From contig CAKUCE010000123.1 of assembly GCA_934643535.1 (NCBI GenBank), positions 1 to 9,255 on the forward strand: a DNA stretch of 9,255 bases, given 5' to 3'. Made by a program: the position numbers and the translations under genes. Source of the stretch: an uncultured Clostridia bacterium. Its GTDB lineage: Bacteria > Bacillota > Clostridia > Christensenellales > Aristaeellaceae. Shown here piece after piece: positions 1 to 7,135 of this stretch (position 1 is its first letter; every line of letters begins with the position of its first letter). Under the pieces are notes generated by a model. It ran no database searches. It was not told where the DNA came from and saw only the letters and a program-made list of their open reading frames with translations.

Positions 1-223
1 GGTATGCGCCTGCGGGCGCACCAAAGGGCTTTCCGCTCGCCCTTTGGAAACCTTCGGGCACCAAAGTTGGCGAGAAATCCAGAGGACAGCAAGTCCTGCT
101 CCCGCACCGTAGTCGGCACATCATTCCCCACCGGGGAAGGGAGGCTTTCCTCGGGGCAAACCATCGGCGCGGCGGGCCGCTACCCCCCTTCGGCGAAAAG
201 CGATTTTCTCCCTCGACTTCGCG
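1..223. other. GC-rich palindromic intergenic region, possibly a dispersed repeat
   Basis: I see no convincing gene here. The plus strand is open from base 4 to 267, but that frame has no ribosome binding site, is rich in Arg, Pro, Ser and Gly, and runs into the 3' end of the opposite methyltransferase gene. The stretch does hold four short perfect hairpins: TGCGCC/GGCGCA (5-20), CCAAAGGGC/GCCCTTTGG (21-47), AGGAC/GTCCT (83-97) and TTCCCC/GGGGAA (124-138). A partial direct repeat, GGGC(G)CACCAAAG, occurs near 15-26 and 55-66. It lies just downstream of the minus-strand methyltransferase gene, where an mRNA 3' end is expected, yet no hairpin is followed by a T-run on that strand. A dispersed intergenic repeat or a structured 3' region is possible; one copy cannot prove either. 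Confidence 0.4.
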
Positions 224-1072
224 TCAGCCCCTTACCTTCGCCATGCAAATTTCCATATGCACCGTAATCTTCTCCAAACGCTTTTCCCGCCGTATTTCTT
301 CTGGAATGGAAAACGTCATGGGCGTCATGCAGAGAAAATCCGATGATTGACGCTCGTCCAGAGGAAACTCGCAGCGAACCGTCGCATGCTCCAAAATTTC
401 CCCGTGCCCTTCCAGATGACGGATCACCCGTTCGTTGTCATAATCCGGATTCCGAAGCCGATCCCGGAATAAGGCCCGAATCTCCTTCAGATAATCCGCG
501 CCGGGAATGGCCTTGATCAACACGCCCTGCTGGCTCAGAACCGATGAAAACGCCTGATAATCCGCAGGCGTCAGCACGTCCAGCACCACGTCCATGCCGG
601 AGGGCCTAAAGGGAAGACGCTTCAGGTCGGCCACCATCCAGCAGGCTTCCCGGTTTCGAGCGGCACGCTGGATGCCATCCCGGCTTAAGTCCACCCCGAA
701 GCAGGCGGAGCCGGGAAAGCGCCGCGCCAGCCCGGCGCAGTAGTACCCTTCGCCGCAGCCTGCGTCCGCCAGCGTAAAGGGCGAGCCGCCAAAGCGCCGC
801 TCCAGCATCCCGCTGACCGTTTCCAGCACGGGCCGGTAAAATCCGTCCGAAAAGATCCGGCTCCGGGCTTCAAAAAGCGCCGCGTCGTATTTTTCCTTTT
901 TCTGGTCATGGGCCGGGGCCAGGTTCACATATCCTTTGGCGGAAAGGTCGTAGCAATGGCCGTTTCCGCAGCGGAGCTGCCCGCGCTCCAGCATAAATTC
1001 CGCCCCGCATTTCGGACAGCGGAGCAGCGGAAGCTCCGGCTCCCAGCGTTTGGACAGTTCTTCGATCTTCAT
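224..1072 (-). CDS. rlmA: 23S rRNA (guanine-N1)-methyltransferase, RlmA family
   Basis: This 282-residue protein is a predicted SAM-dependent methyltransferase of the RlmA family, which methylates N1 of a guanine in helix 35 of 23S rRNA (G745 in RlmA-I, G748 in RlmA-II/TlrB of Gram-positives). Near the N-terminus is a zinc-knuckle with the RlmA spacing: Cys19, Cys22, Cys35, His39. A conserved segment (Gly47-Tyr-Val-Asn-Leu) follows. SAM-binding motif I is DAGCGEGYY at 103-111, with an acidic motif II around Gly126-Val-Asp128. The C-terminal MTPMTF segment (249-254) is also typical of the family. Length fits (about 270-290). ATG at 1072 is preceded by AAGGGG with a 7-base gap on the minus strand, and directly precedes the zinc-knuckle module. 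The gene is divergent from gap. I see only a weak promoter candidate in the 213-base interval. Which guanine is modified cannot be told from the sequence alone. Confidence 0.88.
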   Translation of the reverse strand: MKIEELSKRWEPELPLLRCPKCGAEFMLERGQLRCGNGHCYDLSAKGYVNLAPAHDQKKEKYDAALFEARSRIFSDGFYRPVLETVSGMLERRFGGSPFTLADAGCGEGYYCAGLARRFPGSACFGVDLSRDGIQRAARNREACWMVADLKRLPFRPSGMDVVLDVLTPADYQAFSSVLSQQGVLIKAIPGADYLKEIRALFRDRLRNPDYDNERVIRHLEGHGEILEHATVRCEFPLDERQSSDFLCMTPMTFSIPEEIRREKRLEKITVHMEICMAKVRG

Positions 1073-1217
1073 AGGACGGCCCCTTTTCCCACTTCATTTC
1101 GAATTTCCACAAATGTTTTCGACAAAAGGACTGCGTATCCTGCCGTCCGGCCCTGCTCCAAAACCGCAAAACCCGGAAAAACTCCCAAAGAATTTCGGAT
1201 AAGTTGCCTTTACCCCT

Positions 1218-1246
1218 TGCAAAATGGCCGTTCATTTTGTAAAATA
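1218..1246 (+). promoter_or_regulatory. Promoter of gap (sigma-A type)
   Basis: A -35 box TTGCAA (1218-1223) and a -10 box TAAAAT (1241-1246) are separated by 17 bases, the optimal spacing for the housekeeping sigma factor. Transcription would start near 1253 and give a leader of about 33 bases containing the GGGAGG ribosome binding site at 1271-1276. No room remains for a long riboswitch. Confidence 0.7.
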
Positions 1247-1285
1247 TGGGGTGGGTTTCATCACTATTTTGGGAGGTATATTCTT

Positions 1286-2314
1286 ATGGTCAAAGTTGCG
1301 ATTAACGGTTTTGGACGTATTGGCCGTCTGGCGTTCCGTCAGATGTTCGGTGCCGAGGGCTACGAAGTGGTCGCCATCAACGACCTGACCAGCCCCGCCA
1401 TGCTGGCTCATCTGCTGAAGTATGATACCGCTCAGGGTTCCTACTGCGGCCACATCGGCGAAAACCTGCACACTGTTGAGTCCACCGAGAACTCCATCAT
1501 CGTGGACGGCAAGGAAATCAAGATCTACGCTGAGAAGGACGCCGCCAACTGCCCCTGGGGCCAGCTGGACGTGGACGTTGTTCTGGAATGCACCGGCTTC
1601 TACTGCAGCAAGGAAAAGAGCGAAGCTCACCTGAAGGCTGGCGCCAAGAAGGTCGTTATTTCCGCTCCCGCCGGCAAGGATCTGCCCACCATCGTGTTCT
1701 CCGTCAATGAGAAGACCCTGACCAAGGAAGACAAGATCATTTCCGCTGCTTCCTGCACCACCAACTGCCTGGCTCCCATGACCAAGGCTCTGAACGACAA
1801 GTATCCGATCGTCAGCGGCATCATGACCACCGTGCATGCCTACACCGGCGACCAGATGATCCTGGACGGCCCCCATCGCAAGGGCGACCTGCGTCGTGCC
1901 CGTGCCGGCGCTCAGAACATCGTGCCTAACTCCACCGGCGCTGCCAAGGCCATCGGCCTGGTCATCCCCGAGCTGAACGGCAAGCTGATCGGCTCCGCCC
2001 AGCGCGTGCCTGTATGCACTGGTTCCACCACCATCCTGGTGGCGGTCGTGAAGGGCGCCGACGTGACCGTTGATTCCATCAACGAAGCCATGAAGGCTCA
2101 GGCTTCCGCGAGCTTCGGCTACAACACCGAGCCCATCGTTTCCTCCGACGTGATCGGCATGAAGTACGGCTCTCTGTTCGACGCCACCCAGACCATGGTC
2201 GCCAAGATCGACGACGACACCTATCAGGTGCAGGTCGTGTCTTGGTACGACAATGAGAACAGCTACACCAGCCAGATGGTTCGCACCATCAAGTACTTCG
2301 CGGAGCTGGGCTGA
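1286..2314 (+). CDS. gap: Glyceraldehyde-3-phosphate dehydrogenase, NAD-type
   Basis: This 342-residue cytosolic glycolytic enzyme oxidises glyceraldehyde-3-phosphate to 1,3-bisphosphoglycerate with NAD+ and phosphate. The Rossmann motif NGFGRIGR is at 7-14, and Asp33 after the second strand matches the NAD-preferring type. The signature SCTTNCLAP (156-164) gives catalytic Cys157, and His184 in TTVHAYTGDQ is the general base. The HRKGDLRRARAGAQNIVP region forms the phosphate loop, and YDNENSY (321-327) carries the nicotinamide-binding Asn323. Length is normal (330-345). The reading frame stays open upstream to 908, but that part is antisense to the rlmA gene. ATG 1286 is chosen because GGGAGG lies 9 bases before it, the promoter lies at 1218-1246, and family members begin MVKVAINGFGRIG. 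Codon use is strongly biased, as in highly expressed genes. It appears monocistronic, with its own promoter and terminator; no other glycolytic gene is adjacent. Confidence 0.97.
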   Translation: MVKVAINGFGRIGRLAFRQMFGAEGYEVVAINDLTSPAMLAHLLKYDTAQGSYCGHIGENLHTVESTENSIIVDGKEIKIYAEKDAANCPWGQLDVDVVLECTGFYCSKEKSEAHLKAGAKKVVISAPAGKDLPTIVFSVNEKTLTKEDKIISAASCTTNCLAPMTKALNDKYPIVSGIMTTVHAYTGDQMILDGPHRKGDLRRARAGAQNIVPNSTGAAKAIGLVIPELNGKLIGSAQRVPVCTGSTTILVAVVKGADVTVDSINEAMKAQASASFGYNTEPIVSSDVIGMKYGSLFDATQTMVAKIDDDTYQVQVVSWYDNENSYTSQMVRTIKYFAELG

Positions 2315-2375
2315 TTGCAGCGTCCTGTTCTGTAAAATGCCGATAGACCGCGTCAGCGGTTGACATAAGCGTTTT

Positions 2376-2410
2376 CCCCTTCTTCCGAGTGATTGGAAGA
2401 AGGGGTTTTT
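2376..2410 (+). terminator. Rho-independent terminator of gap
   Basis: A perfect 11-bp stem (CCCCTTCTTCC at 2376-2386 with GGAAGAAGGGG at 2395-2405) with an 8-base loop is followed by TTTTT. It ends the gap transcript about 60 bases after the stop codon. The left flank is T-rich rather than A-rich, so it should act in the plus direction only. A small hairpin ACCGC/GCGGT (2347-2360) precedes it. Confidence 0.92.
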
Positions 2411-2445
2411 GTATTCGAAGAGACGAAAAAATTTTCCATCCCAAA

Positions 2446-2474
2446 TTGATTTGCATCCCGATTTATGATATGAT
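2446..2474 (+). promoter_or_regulatory. Promoter of the surface-protein gene
   Basis: TTGATT (2446-2451) and TATGAT (2469-2474) are separated by 17 bases. This lies between the gap terminator and the ribosome binding site AAGGTGG (2524-2530), so the following gene is expected to be transcribed alone with a leader of about 55-60 bases. Confidence 0.6.
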
Positions 2475-2538
2475 GCTGGCAAAGTAACCCAAATACTTCC
2501 AAAATGTTCTATGGGAAGGCAGGAAGGTGGGCTGACGG

Positions 2539-4155
2539 ATGCGGAAAAAATGGCTGTTGGTTTTAGTGCTGTGTCTGGTTCTGGTGGGGATGCAGACTGC
2601 GGTGGCAGAGGATTGGTCCAGAATCGTCTCTTTGGGGGGTTCATCGGGCAATATGGGGGTGCGTTTGCCGGGCAGTGTGAATGCAGCCCCGGACCTTGTC
2701 CCTGCCGAGTTGATCGACAGTCTGTATTATCCGGAAAGAGATAATGGTATCACGAGGCAGGCAGAGGACGGAAAAGTGACCTATTGGGTCGATAAGGACA
2801 GCGCTTCAAAGATTGGCAGCTCCAACATTCAAACGATCCTCAAGCTGCCCGAAGGTACGGTCAGCGTTATATGTACGGACGAATCGGGCAATATCTATAG
2901 CGATCAATCTCCCTGGTTTGATTATACCTCGGGAGAATCCCAGCTGCTCCTGAATATCCAGCATAAACAGGGCGAGCATATCCTGGAAGGCATTTCCAGC
3001 ATTTGCGCCTTCTACCAGTTTTTGGATAAAAACGGGAATCTTCTGGCGGGCAGCGGCCAACTGGAAATTTACCGAATTTGCACAAACGACGGCAAAATCT
3101 GTCTGGATTATCTGAATGACGGGAACTGGCAGTCCATCCCCGCCGGGCGTTTTACCTGTTATACCGACCTTGATGGCGGCAGGCTGTCGATTTCCTATCA
3201 AAACGGGCTGGCCCATATCCAAACTGCGCAAACAGGCAATGCCAACGAAACGGACGCTCGTCAGCTGCCCGGAGCGCAAAAGCACTATGCGACAGCGATC
3301 TATCCGGGCGCAGCGTCCTACCGGATGACCTATCTGGATTCTTCGGACGCGTTTGCCGAAGCGTCGGCGCAAAGCAATCGGGAAAAACTGGAACAACAGC
3401 TCAGCCAAATGGCGGTCGTTCCCGTAACCGGCAGCTCCGTTGAGCTTATCCTCCATAAAAGCAGCAATGTTTTCCAGCAGTCTTTCCAGTCTCAATATCA
3501 GACGAACCTGTATGCCGTTGCGGCGAAAACCCGGCTGGGGCAGGCTACCCTGTGCGCGATCCGCTGGTATGACAGCGCGGGCAGTGAATTGAAGACCGAA
3601 TGGTTTGCCGAAAATGCGGAGGAAATCGTGCTGCATCCCAACACCTATGTCTACGAGAAGGCAGAGGACATTCCCGGCAAGCTGGACGGCCCGGCGGTGA
3701 TCAGCGGCGACCGCGGTCGAATTCTGTACGCTGCATACCGTCCCCAGACGGGCAGCAATTCCTATGTGGTGGATCTGGAGCTGTGGAATAAAGAAGTCAA
3801 CGCTATCCGGAATTCTGGCGAGGCCGCCGGGGAGGTCGAATTGTTCCTGCCCTATCCTCAGGGACACAGCTTTGGAATGCCGTTTACCTACAGGGTCATC
3901 CACTACTTATCCGACGATCTGACGAGGTATGAACCTGTAACGGATATGACTGCCGAAAAAGAAGGAATCCGTTTCCGGGTCAAAAGCCTGAGTCCCATCG
4001 AGCTTGGCTGGCAGGAAGAGGAGCTGCCGGAGCCGACCCCGGTTTCCCCTCCGCCTCAGACCGGCGACAGCGTTCCGCTGGAATGGCTGATCAGCCTGTG
4101 CTTAACCAGCCTGATCGCCATTGCGCTGATGGTTTTCAAAAAGAAAAAAGCCTGA
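2539..4155 (+). CDS. Secreted, sortase-type cell-wall-anchored protein of unknown family
   Basis: I do not recognise the 538-residue product, but its localisation is readable. Residues 1-23 form a Sec signal peptide: Arg2-Lys-Lys4, a Leu/Val-rich core, and AVA before Glu24. The C-terminus has a Pro-rich linker (about 493-505), a PPQTGD sorting motif (PQTGD at 506-510) in place of LPXTG, a hydrophobic segment (about 514-533) and a KKKK tail, matching the PQTGD-type sorting signals common in Clostridia. The mature region is Asp/Ser/Gly/Tyr-rich and looks beta-structured, without obvious repeats or catalytic motifs. The last part before the linker (about 430-490) resembles the beta-sandwich domains that often end clostridial surface proteins, ending LSPIELGW. 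ATG 2539 is chosen from the signal peptide and AAGGTGG 8 bases upstream. Its own promoter and terminator make it a single-gene unit. No sortase lies in the window. A role in adhesion or binding is a guess. Confidence 0.85.
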   Translation: MRKKWLLVLVLCLVLVGMQTAVAEDWSRIVSLGGSSGNMGVRLPGSVNAAPDLVPAELIDSLYYPERDNGITRQAEDGKVTYWVDKDSASKIGSSNIQTILKLPEGTVSVICTDESGNIYSDQSPWFDYTSGESQLLLNIQHKQGEHILEGISSICAFYQFLDKNGNLLAGSGQLEIYRICTNDGKICLDYLNDGNWQSIPAGRFTCYTDLDGGRLSISYQNGLAHIQTAQTGNANETDARQLPGAQKHYATAIYPGAASYRMTYLDSSDAFAEASAQSNREKLEQQLSQMAVVPVTGSSVELILHKSSNVFQQSFQSQYQTNLYAVAAKTRLGQATLCAIRWYDSAGSELKTEWFAENAEEIVLHPNTYVYEKAEDIPGKLDGPAVISGDRGRILYAAYRPQTGSNSYVVDLELWNKEVNAIRNSGEAAGEVELFLPYPQGHSFGMPFTYRVIHYLSDDLTRYEPVTDMTAEKEGIRFRVKSLSPIELGWQEEELPEPTPVSPPPQTGDSVPLEWLISLCLTSLIAIALMVFKKKKA

Positions 4156-4167
4156 TGAAAAGCATTT

Positions 4168-4201
4168 CCCCCGCTTTCCCATAGGAGAAAGCGGGGGTTT
4201 T
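4168..4201 (+). terminator. Rho-independent terminator between convergent genes
   Basis: An 11-bp perfect stem (CCCCCGCTTTC at 4168-4178 with GAAAGCGGGGG at 4187-4197) with an 8-base loop is followed by TTTTCTCTTTCTTT. It starts about 12 bases after the surface-protein stop. It also lies just beyond the minus-strand ugd stop and may help end that transcript, although the minus-strand tail (AAATGCTTTTC) is a poorer U-tract. Confidence 0.92.
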
Positions 4202-4224
4202 CTCTTTCTTTCACGTTTGGAGTT

Positions 4225-5481
4225 TTAATCCCTTCTAAACAGATCCCGCGTATAGACCTTCTCCGCTACGTCGTCCAGGCAGGCGTCGTAGCGGTTGGCG
4301 ATGATGACGCTGCAGCGGCGCTTGAATTCCGTCAGGTCGTTGACCACCTCGCTGCCGAAGAACGTCGCGCCGTCTTCCAGCGTGGGTTCGTAAATGAGGA
4401 TGGAGGCTCCTTTGGCCTTGATACGCTTCATGACGCCCTGAATGGAGGACTGACGGAAGTTGTCGCTGCCCGTCTTCATGGTCAGACGGTATACGCCCAC
4501 TGCGACGGGATGCTCCTGCCGGGCGTCGTAGGTGTTGTTTTCGCCGTAGCTGTAGTAGCCGGCTTTCTCCAGCACCCGGTCGGCGATGAAATCCTTGCGG
4601 GTGCGGTTGGCATCCACGATGGCCTGAATCAGATTTTCCGGCACATCCTCATAATTGGCCAGCAGCTGTTTGGTGTCCTTGGGCAGACAGTAACCGCCGT
4701 AGCCGAAAGAGGGATTGTTGTAGTGGGAACCGATACGGGGGTCCAGACACACGCCGTCGATGATCTGCCGGGCGTTCAGGCCCTTGAGCTCCGCATAGGT
4801 GTCCAGCTCGTTGAAGAAGCTGACCCGCAGGGCCAGATAGGTGTTGGCGAAGAGCTTGACCGCTTCGGCCTCTGTGAAGCCCATGAACAGCGTGTCGATG
4901 TTTTCCTTGATCGCGCCCTCCTGAAGCAGCGCGGCAAAGGCATGGGCAGCCTCTACCAGCCGGGGGTCATTCATGTCCGTGCCCACGATAATGCGGCTGG
5001 GGTAAAGGTTGTCGTACAGCGCCCGGCTTTCCCGCAGAAATTCCGGGCTGAAAAGGATGTTCCGGCTGCCCAGCTTTTCCCGGACGGACCGGGTATAGCC
5101 GACGGGAATGGTGGATTTGATCACCATGATCGCGTCCGGGTTGGAGCGCATCACCAGCTCGATGACGCTTTCTACGGCGGAGGTGTCAAAATAATTCTTG
5201 CGGCTGTCATAATTGGTGGGCGCGGCAATGACCACGAAATCCGCGTCCCGGTAGGCGGACGCGCCGTCCAGCGTGGCGGTCAGTTGCAGGGGGCGGTTTG
5301 CCAGAAATTCTTCGATTTCGGCGTCCTGAATGGGGGAACGGCGCTGGTTGAGCATTTCTACCTTTTCGGGCACGATGTCTACTGCGGTCACAGGGTGATG
5401 CTGAGAGAGAAGCGTGGCAATGGAAAGCCCTACGTAGCCGGTTCCGGCTACGGCAATTTTCAGTTCGGAGAATGGTTTCAT
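4225..5481 (-). CDS. ugd: UDP-glucose 6-dehydrogenase
   Basis: This 418-residue cytosolic enzyme oxidises UDP-glucose twice with NAD+ to UDP-glucuronate, a precursor of capsule and other envelope glycans. The N-terminal Rossmann motif is GTGYVG (13-18), with Asp35 as the likely NAD-ribose ligand. The family motifs STIPVG (123-128) and SPEFLRE (145-151) follow; Glu147, Lys209 and Asn213 fit active-site positions. The catalytic segment GYGGYCLPKDTKQL gives nucleophile Cys265 with Lys268 and Asp269. The C-terminal nucleotide-sugar domain ends VYTRDLFRRD, very like E. coli Ugd (VYTRDLFGSD). About 16 extra residues near 308-324 relative to E. coli Ugd explain the slightly greater length. The minus-strand frame stays open to 7065, antisense to glyQS; ATG 5481 is right because GGGAGG lies 7 bases upstream and GTGYVG follows at the normal distance. 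It has its own near-consensus promoter. Confidence 0.96.
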   Translation of the reverse strand: MKPFSELKIAVAGTGYVGLSIATLLSQHHPVTAVDIVPEKVEMLNQRRSPIQDAEIEEFLANRPLQLTATLDGASAYRDADFVVIAAPTNYDSRKNYFDTSAVESVIELVMRSNPDAIMVIKSTIPVGYTRSVREKLGSRNILFSPEFLRESRALYDNLYPSRIIVGTDMNDPRLVEAAHAFAALLQEGAIKENIDTLFMGFTEAEAVKLFANTYLALRVSFFNELDTYAELKGLNARQIIDGVCLDPRIGSHYNNPSFGYGGYCLPKDTKQLLANYEDVPENLIQAIVDANRTRKDFIADRVLEKAGYYSYGENNTYDARQEHPVAVGVYRLTMKTGSDNFRQSSIQGVMKRIKAKGASILIYEPTLEDGATFFGSEVVNDLTEFKRRCSVIIANRYDACLDDVAEKVYTRDLFRRD

Positions 5482-5536
5482 GGCTTTTCCTCCCGCCGCC
5501 GAAGAAAAAGGCGGACTTCCGTATAAATTCTTTTTG

Positions 5537-5565
5537 ATTATAACATATTTTTCTTTGAATGTCCA
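5537..5565 (-). promoter_or_regulatory. Promoter of ugd
   Basis: Read on the minus strand, TGGACA (5565-5560) and a perfect TATAAT (5542-5537) are separated by 17 bases. Transcription would start near 5530. The leader of about 50 bases contains a small hairpin, CCGCC/GGCGG (5496-5514), immediately before the GGGAGG ribosome binding site. No repressor palindrome is obvious. Confidence 0.8.
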
Positions 5566-5622
5566 CGAGGGATCACCAAAGACGATCTTGCGGAAAAAGA
5601 AAGCTGTTTCCCCGCCGAAATA

Positions 5623-5651
5623 TTGACAAATCCTGCTTTTCAAACTATGAT
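5623..5651 (+). promoter_or_regulatory. Promoter of glyQS
   Basis: A perfect TTGACA (5623-5628) and TATGAT (5646-5651) are separated by 17 bases. The start near 5658 gives a leader of only about 25 bases, which leaves no room for a T-box riboswitch, the usual control of many Firmicute aminoacyl-tRNA synthetase genes. It also shows that the in-frame upstream ATG codons at 5647 and 5650 lie inside the promoter and are not starts. Confidence 0.85.
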
Positions 5652-5682
5652 GAACGGGTATCGAATCGGAGGAGGAATCATC

Positions 5683-7062
5683 ATGGCAGCATTGACGATG
5701 GACAAGCTGGTTGCGCTTTGCAAGGGGCGCGGCTTTATTTTCGCCGGCAGCGAAATCTACGGCGGTCTGGCCAACAGCTGGGACTACGGCCCGCTGGGCG
5801 TGGAATTCAAGAACAACGTGAAAAAGGCGTGGTGGCAGAAGTTCGTTCAGGAAAGCAAGTATAATGTGGGTCTGGACGCGGCCATTCTGATGAACCGGGA
5901 AGTCTGGGTGGCCTCCGGCCACGTGGGTGGCTTCAATGATCCGCTGATGGACTGCAAGGCCTGTAAGGCCCGTTTCCGCGCGGACAAGCTGATCGAGGAG
6001 TTCACCAAGGGCGAAGAGACCGGCGACGGCTGGACCAACGAGGAGCTGGAAAAGTATATCGCCGAGCATGACATCGTCTGCCCCGTGTGCGGCAAGAAGG
6101 ATTTTACCGGCATCCGCCAGTTCAACCTGATGTTCAAAACCCACGCGGGCGTGACGGAGAACGCTACCAACGAGATCTACCTGCGGCCCGAGACCGCGCA
6201 GGGCATTTTCGTCAACTTCCCCAGCGTAATGCGCTCCACCCGCAAGAAGCTGCCCGCCGGTATCGCCCAGATCGGCAAATCCTTCCGGAATGAGATCACT
6301 CCCGGCAACTTCATCTTCCGCGTGCGCGAGTTCGAGCAGATGGAACTGGAATTCTTCTGCAAGCCCGGCGAGGATCTGGAGTGGTTCAACTACTGGCGCT
6401 CCTACTGCCGCGACTGGCTGCTGAGCCTTGGCATGCAGGAGGATCATCTGCGCCTGCGGGATCATGAGCCCGAGAAGCTGGCCTTCTATTCCAAGGCGAC
6501 CACGGACTTTGAGTTCCTGTTCCCCTTCGGCTGGGGCGAACTGTGGGGCGTGGCCGACCGTACCGACTACGACCTGACCCAGCACCAGAATCACTCCGGC
6601 AAGAGCATGGAGTATCTGGATCCCGTGACCAACGAAAAGTATATTCCCTACTGCATCGAGCCTTCTCTGGGCGTGGACCGCGCCGTGCTGGCCTTCCTGT
6701 GCAACGCCTACGAGGAGCAGGAGCTGGAGGGCGGCGACGTGCGCACGGTGCTGCACTTCCATCCCGCGCTGGCGCCCTTCAAGGCCGCCGTGCTGCCCCT
6801 GCAGAAGAACAAGCTGGGCGCGCTGGCCAGCGGCATCTACGAGAAGCTGTCCAAGAGCTTCATGGTGGACTACGACGAGACCGGCTCCATCGGCAAGCGC
6901 TACCGCCGTCAGGATGAGATCGGCACGCCGTTCTGCATCTGCGTGGACTTCGAGACCGAAGAAACCGGCACCGTTACCATCCGCGACCGCGACACCATGC
7001 AGCAGGAGCGCGTGAAGGTGGACGAGCTGGAAGCCTATATCGCCCAGCGGGTGAAGTTCTGA
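5683..7062 (+). CDS. glyQS: Glycyl-tRNA synthetase, single-chain (alpha2) class II type
   Basis: This 459-residue cytosolic enzyme charges tRNA-Gly with glycine using ATP. It is the alpha2 form (as in Thermus and Mycobacterium, about 460-510 residues), not the split GlyQ/GlyS alpha2beta2 form. The N-terminus DKLVALCKGRGFIFAGSEIY and the following NSWDYGPLG are characteristic. Two CxxC pairs, Cys91/Cys94 and Cys133/Cys136, flank a variable insert and form a zinc-ribbon-like element. The LRPETAQGIF segment (167-176) and motif 2 (FRNEITPGNFIFRVREFEQME, starting at 201) bind ATP and glycine. Motif 3 includes SLGVDRAVLAFL (328-339). The anticodon-binding domain covers about 355-455, including DETGSIGKRYRRQDEIGTPF. 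ATG 5683 has GGAGG (5671-5675) 7 bases upstream. A good promoter precedes it and a moderate hairpin follows the stop. All expected motifs are present. Confidence 0.96.
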   Translation: MAALTMDKLVALCKGRGFIFAGSEIYGGLANSWDYGPLGVEFKNNVKKAWWQKFVQESKYNVGLDAAILMNREVWVASGHVGGFNDPLMDCKACKARFRADKLIEEFTKGEETGDGWTNEELEKYIAEHDIVCPVCGKKDFTGIRQFNLMFKTHAGVTENATNEIYLRPETAQGIFVNFPSVMRSTRKKLPAGIAQIGKSFRNEITPGNFIFRVREFEQMELEFFCKPGEDLEWFNYWRSYCRDWLLSLGMQEDHLRLRDHEPEKLAFYSKATTDFEFLFPFGWGELWGVADRTDYDLTQHQNHSGKSMEYLDPVTNEKYIPYCIEPSLGVDRAVLAFLCNAYEEQELEGGDVRTVLHFHPALAPFKAAVLPLQKNKLGALASGIYEKLSKSFMVDYDETGSIGKRYRRQDEIGTPFCICVDFETEETGTVTIRDRDTMQQERVKVDELEAYIAQRVKF

Positions 7063-7078
7063 CATCGTTTCCTGTCCT

Positions 7079-7122
7079 GCTTCCGGGCGCGCTGACTGAT
7101 CGTCTGCCGGAAGCCCGCTTTT
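7079..7122 (+). terminator. Probable terminator of glyQS (moderate)
   Basis: A perfect 8-bp stem, GCTTCCGG (7079-7086) with CCGGAAGC (7107-7114), encloses a long 20-base loop. TTTT follows only after a CCGC spacer (7119-7122). The position 17 bases after the glyQS stop fits a terminator, but the long loop and short, displaced T-run suggest partial read-through. Confidence 0.5.
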
Positions 7123-7135
7123 CCAAAAACAAACC

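Noticed and set aside
4..267. 87-residue plus-strand open frame at the left edge
   Set aside because: It has no ribosome binding site, overlaps the 3' end of rlmA, has a composition typical of translated GC-rich spacer, and lies over several palindromes.
908..1285. In-frame upstream extension of gap
   Set aside because: It overlaps rlmA on the other strand and the gap promoter. Known GAPDH proteins start at the MVKVAINGFG position.
2360..2365. Perfect TTGACA downstream of gap
   Set aside because: No -10 box lies 16-18 bases further on; that position falls inside the terminator stem.
1232..2644. 470-residue minus-strand open frame
   Set aside because: It is antisense to gap, has low-complexity Gly/His/Val-rich translation, and lacks any recognisable domain or ribosome binding site.
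3751..3762. Second PQTG inside the surface protein (RPQTGSN)
   Set aside because: No hydrophobic segment or basic tail follows it, so it is not a sorting signal.
2806..3903. 365-residue minus-strand open frame
   Set aside because: It is antisense to the surface-protein gene, which has a signal peptide, sorting motif, ribosome binding site, promoter and terminator.
5482..5682. T-box riboswitch before glyQS
   Set aside because: The leader after the TTGACA/TATGAT promoter is only about 25 bases, and there is no antiterminator-like bulge sequence or terminator hairpin.
5482..7065. Minus-strand frame open upstream of ugd, making a 946-residue reading frame
   Set aside because: It is antisense to glyQS, whose class II synthetase motifs are unmistakable. 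The ugd start at 5481 has its own ribosome binding site and promoter. GC-rich codon bias leaves the opposite strand free of stops.
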